Assembly: GCA_038502055.1 (NCBI GenBank) | Contig: JAXRKN010000035.1 | Coordinates: 186,001-250,000, forward strand | DNA length: 64,000 nucleotides | Reading direction: 5' to 3' | Source: Tanytarsus gracilentus | Taxonomy: Eukaryota > Arthropoda > Insecta > Diptera > Chironomidae | Shown: in pieces, positions 58,279 through 64,000 of the stretch | Layout: the number at the start of each line of letters is the position of its first letter | Position numbering within the stretch: the first letter of the stretch is position 1 | The notes under the pieces: generated by a model | Databases searched by the model: none | What the model saw: the letters and a program-made list of their open reading frames with translations, nothing else | Told to the model about the DNA's origin: nothing | Made by a program: the position numbers and the translations under genes

Positions 58279-58645
58279 GCGGTTTTTTGGTACCGGTTGA
58301 ACAGGTAAATATAGCATCAACCGGTTGAACAATTAAACAAAATTGTAAAAAACTATCAACTGTTTAAACGATAAAAATTATAATAAACAAATCGGTTTAA
58401 AATTTCGAACCGGTAAAAAATTCAACTTATTAAAATCTAAACAGGTTCACGGGTTGTTAAATCATTTAAAATCACAACCGGTTTAATGTTTTAAAAATTA
58501 ATGATAAAACCGCTAATAAAAATTGATCCGATAAAAAAAATAATAGATTGAACAGTTGAATAAAATTTTAAAATAATCCCATCATCCAGTTAACTGATAA
58601 AAATCATAATTAATAAACCGGTTTAAAATTTATAACCGGTTGAAC
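58279..58645. repeat. AACCGGTT-rich palindromic repeat
   Basis: Between the OBP-like and chitin-binding genes, CCGGTTGAACAGG, ACCGGTTTAA, AACCGGTTGAACCGGTT and variants recur in both orientations with a spacing of 20-80 bp. It is the same motif as in the ABC transporter intron at 3169-3363. Nothing else is seen in this 480 bp intergenic region. Confidence 0.6.
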
Positions 58646-58706
58646 CGGTTTATATTTTTAAACTATTGAGTTTTTTAAAATAAATTAAATTTTATTTGTT
58701 ATTTAT

Positions 58707-59528
58707 TCAATTTCTTAAGATCCCAATTTTAATTTTATTTCCTGGGATTTTTAAAAGTGGCGAGTAAGCGCAAATTGGATCGAGTCTTTCTGGTAAATCG
58801 CAATTTCCTAATGCAGGATTGAAGTGAAGTCCACTCAAGCATTCACTCTCGCCAATCTCAACTCCATTATTGCAAATTATGTATTTCGTGCAACTCAAAG
58901 GGAGTCTAAAGAAAGTCAATCCAGTCGTGCCACTGCAGCTTGGTCGTTCTGGAAGATTTGCAGGTCCACATGGTGCATTTTCAGGTAAGTTGCAGGTTCC
59001 ACTGGATCTGTCGAAAACCAAACCTTGAGGACATGATCTCCTTTCCGGTGGACTTCCATCTGTTTGACAAATGCTGTAATCTCGACATTCTTCAACTCCA
59101 CTTTCTACGTCACGAGCGTACTAAAAAAATCCTCAAGGTTAGATAAGAAAATTTTTATCATTTTTAATACCCACAAAAATTGGTAAATTTGCATTCGGAC
59201 AAACTTTAATTGAATCACTCGGACAAACTCTTCCGCCTAACTCAACAGTTGGTGGATAACAAAAATCTTCAAAGAAAACTGGATAATTTGGCTCAGCACA
59301 GATGAGTTGATGAACTTTCGTCACTTGATTGTTCGCATCGAATTCACAATAAAGTAAACGACCGCATCCTGATGGATCATTGGCGAATGTAAAACCAAGA
59401 TCAAAAGCATCGCGACAGAGGTTTTGAAATTGAGAAAGTGTGAAGTGGAAATTTAAGATGAGAATGATGAAAAAAATTAAGAAAGCTGGAAATAAATTTA
59501 AAAATAATTTTTTTTTGGTTTTTAACAT
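58707..59528 (-). CDS. Peritrophin-like chitin-binding (CBM14) protein
   Basis: Minus exons 59175-59528 and 58707-59120 give 255 residues. Hydrophobic signal/anchor segment (LFPAFLIFFIILILNFHFTL), then CBM14-like domains: C RDAFDLGFTFANDPSGC with RLLYC and VCP, a second ending RRSCPQGLVFDRSSGTC, and a third, RPSCSGTTGLTF with CTKYIICNNG and CLSGLHFNPALGNC. The six-cysteine CBM14 fold binds chitin in peritrophic matrix and cuticle. The donor GTGGGT at 59174 keeps the frame, whereas GTATT at 59170 would meet a stop, so the former is chosen. Confidence 0.8.
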
Positions 59529-59771
59529 AAGATTTGAGATATTTCTTAAAGAAAAGTGTCACAACCCCTTGTGATATGTAAACAAATAAATAAAAAAATT
59601 TCAATTAAAAATTTTAAGCACTTTTCTACCTTTCATGTTTTCTTTTTGATTTCTTATATCAGACTGAAGTAATTTTTAGCAATTTTATCGCAAAAAAATT
59701 AATCTTTGATATAAAAAATGATAAAATTGCGTAAAATTTTTATTGCCTTAATTTTTGCTAATTAGTCGAGA

Positions 59772-61570
59772 TTATTTTATCATTTCATTGTAAATACACT
59801 CAAGTTGAACTTCCATAACTCTATCGACTTCATCTGAATCAATATTTTCAACATTTTCTCAGGGGGTGAGAAGCTCGCAGGTACTGAGTACCTGCAGGTA
59901 CCAGTACCTGCAATACCTGCAGGGATTTCAGTACCTGCAGGTACCAGTACCTGCAATACCTGCAGGGATTTCAGTACCTGCAGGTACTGACAACTTGAGA
60001 AAATAACTTTTTTTTTGCGTATTTTAAAACTTTTTATTATTTTTTTCAGACAAAAATACTAAAAATTAACTAAAGGTTGAAGACAGAGATCAAAAACTAG
60101 TACGTTTTTTAGGAAAAGCGATTTTTCTTTAAAAAATTTCACCAAAATGATTTAATTTTTAATTTTAAATGAAAGAATTAATACTGTTTTACATTATGCA
60201 AAAAAATTTCGTAAAAATTTAATTCATTTTATTAAAAAAAAATTATTTTTCACTTTCAATTTCTGTAAGGAATTTAAATTTTTTTTAACGAATTTTTTTT
60301 TGCATCCTGTAAAACATCATTAAATGTTTCATTTAAAATATAGCAATTGAACATGTTGATGGAAAATTTTAACGAAAATTCGATTGATCTGAAAATTTTC
60401 AGTACTGCAATTTTTGATCTCTGTCTTCAGCCTATAATCGACAAAATTAAATTTATTTAAGCATTTCTCAACACTTTAAAAGGCTGAAGACAGAGATCAA
60501 AAATTGCAATATTAGATTGAAAATTTTCAGATCAATCGAATTTTCCTTAAAATTTTCCATCAACATGTTCAATTGTTATATTTTAAATGAAACATTTAAT
60601 AGTGTTTTACTAATGTAAAAAAAAATCGTTAAATTTAAATTCCTTACAAATTTTTTTTTACATTAGTAAAACACTATTAATTCTTTCATTTAAAATCAAA
60701 AATTGAATCATGTTGGTGAAATTTTTTAAAGAAAAATTGCTTTTCCATCGCTTCAGCCACATGTAACACGATAAGAGTTTAACAGAGGTGACAATTTTTT
60801 TAAAAGAGTCTTTCAATAGTTGTAAAAATGATTTTTTTTTTAATTCTCAACTCAAGAATAGTTAAAAAAATAAATTGAAACGTTAATTAAGTTTAATTCT
60901 TAAAGATTTTTAACAAAATCTTGAATGAAATTTAAAAAAATTGCAGGTACACAGTACCTGCAAAATACCTGCAGGTACTGAGTACCTGCGAGTACCTGCA
61001 AAATACCTGCAGGGATTTCAGTACCTGCAGGTACCAGTACCTGCAGGGATTTTGCAGGTACTCAGTACCTGCGAGCTTCTCACCCCCTGCATTTTCTTTA
61101 ATGACTGATTCTAAAATTGAAATTCTGATTAAATTATCCGATGCAAATTCTTCGACTGAGCAGATTTTAAGTTGGTTTGTGTGATAAGTTTTCACATATT
61201 CAGTTTTTACAATTTTCTCAACTCTTGACAAAAAATCTTCGAGTCTGTCGCAACTTTCAGTTACTTTTCCATTGAAATTTTTCACCAAACTCGAAGTTGG
61301 TTTGAGTTGTTTTAACTTTAACTTCATGCAGTTTAAATTATCGAGCAAGAATTGATTTCGGTAAATTGATTGATCTTGAGTGACGAGTTTGCATAACATT
61401 TTTAAAGCATCCGATGCAAGGTCAGCTCTCTTTGTGTTGATTGATGATGGATTTTTCCTCACAGCTTCTTCAAATTTTTCCATTCTATCAACGTAACATT
61501 GGTGAGGTTTTGACTCGAGTGCGAAAATTATCGCGATTGAAGAAAAAATTAAGATTAAAATTTTCAACAT
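59772..61570 (-). CDS. Secreted six-cysteine protein with a transposon in the coding sequence
   Basis: On the minus strand the frame starts at 61570 with a signal peptide (MLKILILIFSSIAIIFALES), then an alpha-helical protein with Cys at 25 and four further cysteines. After VIKEN the hAT-like element begins. The host frame resumes beyond it: VENIDSDEVDRVMEVQLECI to YNEMIK and TAA at 59772, carrying the sixth cysteine. Using donor GTGAGA (61083-61078) and acceptor AG at 59859-59858, exons 61084-61570 and 59772-59857 join in frame to 190 residues, with four extra residues at the junction. Without splicing the frame runs 212 residues and ends at 60932. An AATAAA lies near 59738. The family is unknown; six Cys and helices recall odorant-binding-like proteins but the match is not firm. 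Confidence 0.75.
60075..60432. mobile_element. Nested foldback-like repeat unit 1
   Basis: 358 bp unit bounded by GGTTGAAGACAGAGATCAAA and its inverse TTTGATCTCTGTCTTCAGCC, lying within the hAT-like element. Poly-A/T runs and internal inverted segments (TACATTATGCA-like) are seen. No 8 bp duplication was identified. Confidence 0.6.
60482..60758. mobile_element. Nested foldback-like repeat unit 2
   Basis: 277 bp unit starting GGCTGAAGACAGAGATCAAA and ending CGCTTCAGCC, with an internal long palindrome around ACATTAGTAAAACACTATTAA. It resembles unit 1 in inverse arrangement. Both suggest that another small element inserted into, or makes up, the core of the hAT-like element. Confidence 0.6.
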
Positions 61571-62185
61571 TTTTGTTTATTTTTTAAATTGACTTTAGCT
61601 CCAATAAAAATTATAAACGTTTTAACTTGTGTGACAAAATTGAAATAAATTTAAAAATTATTTTTCATTCGATTTTTATACAAACTTGACCGTGAAATTT
61701 CTTGACGATAAATATCTAAACTAAAATCAGTAAAAATTAAATCAATTAAAAAAATTTATAGCTCCGCTATCAATTTTTATGCTGTGTTTTAGGAATAAAA
61801 ATTAAAATAATGAAAAATTTTATAGCTCCGCTTTCAACCTATAATATATGAAACAAAAAAATTAAAATTGTTTATCGCATTTTTTAACAAAATTAATTTT
61901 TTTTATTAAATTCTCACGTTTATATTTTTTTTATCTAAACCTCACATGTTTTAAATTTCACACAAAATCATTGTGACAGAGATAATCGAAAAAGGAAATT
62001 GAATTTATCTAAAAACATCCGGTGTTCGTGGGAAACAAAATTCAGTGTCTAATCAGTCGATGAATCATTGATTAAATCAAATGATAAAAAAAATTAATAT
62101 GATTTTTCTTCTTTTTGTTATTTTAATAATTTTAAGTTAAAATTGTTTTATTTTAATAATTTTAAGTTAAAATTGTTTTATTTTA
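61571..62185. other. Intergenic region with TATAGCTCCGCT motifs and a 30 bp duplication
   Basis: TATAGCTCCGCTAT at 61757-61770 and TATAGCTCCGCTTT at 61821-61834 are the same motif that ends the unclassified repeats at 20461-21435 and 31212-32041. At 62121-62180 a 30 bp unit containing ATAATTTTAAGTTAAAATTG occurs twice in tandem, exactly. No gene is seen. Confidence 0.65.
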
Positions 62186-63399
62186 TTAAAGTAACAAAAA
62201 CTTCAATCTTGGTTGTCTTTCTCTAAAAATTGGAACTGTCTCAATGGTTTTGTAGCAATTTTCGCCATCACAAGGTTCTTGAGGGGGCGGCAAAGGTGGG
62301 GCCGTTGGTGGTGGACCTAGAAAAATTAACTAATTTTATTCAAAGTTTTTTAAAATATTCAAAAATTCTTTTAAATTTCGTATAAAATTTAAAAATGTTA
62401 TTTAAAAAAATTAAACGAACCGGTTGGAGGTGGCGGCGGCCCTGTTGGTGGTGGACCTAAAATTAATAAATAAAAATAAAAACCTTAAAATATAAAATTC
62501 AAGCAAATCATGTTTAAACATTTTAACATATTTCATGCAAAAATGATTTTTGTTAAATTTTTATTAAAATCAAATATTTACCTGTTGGCGGCGAACCTTT
62601 AAAAAAACAATTAACTATAAAATTATTTTAATAAAACCCAAAAAATCAAACCTGTCGGTCCCGGCGGCGGAGTGTTCAACAACGGACAATCGCTTTCACC
62701 ATACGCAACGCAAGTTTGATTCAGAAAACTAAAATAATTTCCTCTCGGGCACTGCAACTGCCATTGCTCGCCACCAAAGCACTGATAATACAAAGCGCAA
62801 TTGTTGAACGACGGAATGTAAGAAAATTCGGGAACATTATCGCAGGTTGGAATTGGCGGTGGTGGTGGCGGACTCGGAGGCGGAGGTCTCGTTGTTGTTC
62901 CCCATAAAGAACAATCAGACTCATCGCGATAAACACAGCTTTGATGTTCAAACGAGAAGTAAAGACCGCGTGGACATTTCAACAGCCATTGCTCACCCAA
63001 AAAGCACTGATAGTAATAGTCGCAGGCATCCAGGGATGGAATGTAGCTGAAAATATCAAAATTAATTTAAATTAATTAAATTAAACTTTTTTAGACTCAC
63101 CCAAATTCAGGAACATCATCACAAGTCGGAACAACCGGCGGCGGAGGTGTCAGCAGCGGACAATCGCTTTCATCGTATGGAACACAGGTTTGTCCTTCGG
63201 TACTAAAGTAATTTCCCCTCGGACATTGAAGTTGAAAAGCTTCGCCGGCAATGCACTGATAATAAAGTCGACAGTCATTCAACGACGCAATGTAAGTGAA
63301 GTCTTCAACATTGACACAGCTTGGCGGCGGTCTGACGGTTGTTGGAGGCGATTGAGCATAAATTAATGGCAAGAAAATTGCCCAAATATATTTCAACAT
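62186..63399 (-). CDS. Triple CBM14 chitin-binding protein with proline-rich microexons
   Basis: Minus-strand exons 63101-63399, 62652-63046, 62582-62596, 62421-62456 and 62186-62316 give 291 residues. Signal peptide MLKYIWAIFLPLIYAQ, then three peritrophin-A (CBM14) domains, each Cys...YYQC...CPRGxYFS...C...ESDC, separated by Pro-rich linkers (RPPPPSPPPPPPIPTC). After the third domain, exons of 15 and 36 nt add Pro-Thr-Gly units, then a Pro-rich tail with CDGENC. All introns are in phase. CBM14 proteins bind chitin in gut peritrophic matrix or cuticle. The microexons keep frame and match the splice motifs, but RNA evidence would be needed to be sure they are included. Confidence 0.82.
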
Positions 63400-63633
63400 T
63401 TTAGGTCAAAGTCACAAGGCAAACTGAAAAAAAAGATCACGAATGCATGAAGGAAGTTCAAACTTTATCGAAGAGAATCTGATAAAGATTTAAAAGATAA
63501 GAAGACATTAGAAAAGAGATAAAAATTTCATAATTTACCAAGGCCTGAGAACTCAAAAAATTTACGAATCGTTCAATCAATAAAAAACTTTAATTTTCAG
63601 GTAAATTCCAGAAAAAAACTTTTTACTTCATAC

Positions 63634-63714
63634 CTGAGGACTTGCTAAAGCTCTCAACAAGGAAATTGTCCTGGAGCTGCATCTTGACCTCCAACAACAA
63701 ATGGAGAAATTTCA
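63634..63714 (-). pseudogene. Trypsin-like serine protease exon relic
   Basis: Minus strand: EISPFVVGGQDAAPGQFPC followed by a stop codon. This matches the start of a chymotrypsin-type catalytic domain (activation site then VVGGQDA.PGQFPW). The tryptophan is Cys and then TGA. It has AG before and GTATGA after, like an exon, but no further protease sequence (His, Asp or Ser motif) is visible downstream. Probably a dead exon copy, though an upstream part could lie beyond the window edge. Confidence 0.4.
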
Positions 63715-64000
63715 CTAAAAACATTTTAAATTGAAATCTTGAAAAAGACTGAAAAAAAATTATTTTTATGTTTCTAGAAAATTTTTTATCTTATCAATGG
63801 ATAAAAAGATTTTCTTAATTAATTTTTAAGATTTTGTGATTAAATTTTTAATGAGAATGATTAAAAATATTTTTTTTTTGTGATTTTTTAATTAATTTTT
63901 TCATTTCTAATTCTACATTAATTTTTTTACGTTTTTTGAAAATATTTTTTTTATATTTTTATTTTCTACATTAATTTTTTTTAAAATTATTTTTTGTATA
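63715..64000. other. AT-rich end of window
   Basis: Very A/T-rich, with long T and A runs and no recognisable gene, element end or repeat unit. Confidence 0.6.

Larger units (their letters stand above)
59860..61089. mobile_element. hAT-like element acting as a candidate intron
   Basis: 1,230 bp, flanked on each side by CATTTTCT, a perfect 8 bp duplication. The terminal inverted repeats are identical over about 37 bp and start CAGGGGGTGAGAAGCTCGCA. Subterminal GGTACTGAGTACCTGC-type repeats cluster at both ends, as in hAT transposase-binding regions. No transposase frame is present, so it is non-autonomous. CAG-starting ends and 8 bp duplications point to the hAT superfamily. Both ends contain GGGGTGAGAAG (donor-like); both, read outward, give CTTCTCACCCCCTG (pyrimidine-rich). 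Confidence 0.9.

Noticed and set aside
59170..59174. Donor GTATT at 59170 for the chitin-binding gene
   Set aside because: It would put the next exon out of frame with an immediate stop; GTGGGT at 59174 gives the open frame.
59870..61089. GTACCTGCAGG-rich ends as a CRISPR-like or satellite array
   Set aside because: The repeats lie at both ends of one element with long inverted termini and an 8 bp duplication, so they are transposon subterminal repeats.
1..64000. tRNA, rRNA or other structured RNA genes
   Set aside because: No tRNA box A/B pairs or rRNA segments were recognised by eye; a tRNAscan or Infernal search could still find some.

Overview
The window is insect nuclear DNA. Every multi-exon gene I could rebuild uses GT-AG introns, most of them 50-400 bp. 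Intergenic DNA is very AT-rich and short, and the gene families are arthropod ones: EcKinase-like kinases, insect gustatory receptors, sigma GSTs, chitin-binding peritrophin-like proteins and an insect-type UGT. A small-genome dipteran, perhaps a midge, fits best, but that is inference from gene content and compactness and no marker proves it.

Layout. 1-8.6 kb: the edge of an LRR-BTB gene (minus) and a complete ABCA-type transporter in 15 exons (plus). 9.6-12.2 kb: an NCOA5/neosin-like RNA-binding coactivator (minus). 12.2-13.9 kb: intergenic DNA packed with short hAT-like MITEs. 13.9-17.6 kb: an F-box gene and a secreted lipase-like gene. 17.8-27.3 kb: a second LRR-BTB gene, two EcKinase-like paralogs (one broken) and a head-to-head pair of C2H2 zinc-finger paralogs, with a 1 kb unclassified repeat between. 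28.2-30.4 kb: prolyl 4-hydroxylase alpha. 30.6-46.6 kb: ten sigma-class GST genes on both strands, with a third LRR-BTB gene among them. 46.8-53.4 kb: a proline-rich secreted protein with an array of microexons, a UGT, a His/Lys/Gly-rich secreted protein and a small cysteine-rich secreted protein related to the proline-rich one. 53.7-57.0 kb: two tandem gustatory receptors. 57.2-63.4 kb: a Plus-C OBP-like secreted protein, two CBM14 proteins and a six-cysteine secreted protein whose coding sequence is split by a transposon. 63.6 kb: a serine-protease relic.

Most notable: a 1,230 bp hAT-like element (59860-61089; long perfect terminal inverted repeats; perfect 8 bp target duplication) sits inside the coding sequence of the six-cysteine gene. 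Its terminus supplies a GTGAGA donor, and the target duplication supplies the AG after a pyrimidine-rich terminus. Splicing at these two points removes the transposon and rejoins the frame exactly, adding four residues. This is the layout expected of a transposon-derived intron (introner). A 52 bp relative with its own perfect 8 bp duplication lies at 21854-21905.

Theme: the locus is shaped by duplication (10 GSTs, 3 LRR-BTB, 2 kinases, 2 zinc fingers, 2 Grs, 2 cysteine-rich secreted proteins), by apparent gene conversion between copies, and by hAT-type elements in introns and intergenic DNA. The GSTs and the UGT could serve detoxification, the Grs and OBP-like protein chemosensation, and the peritrophin-like and His-rich proteins extracellular matrices; these roles are known for the families and not shown for these genes.
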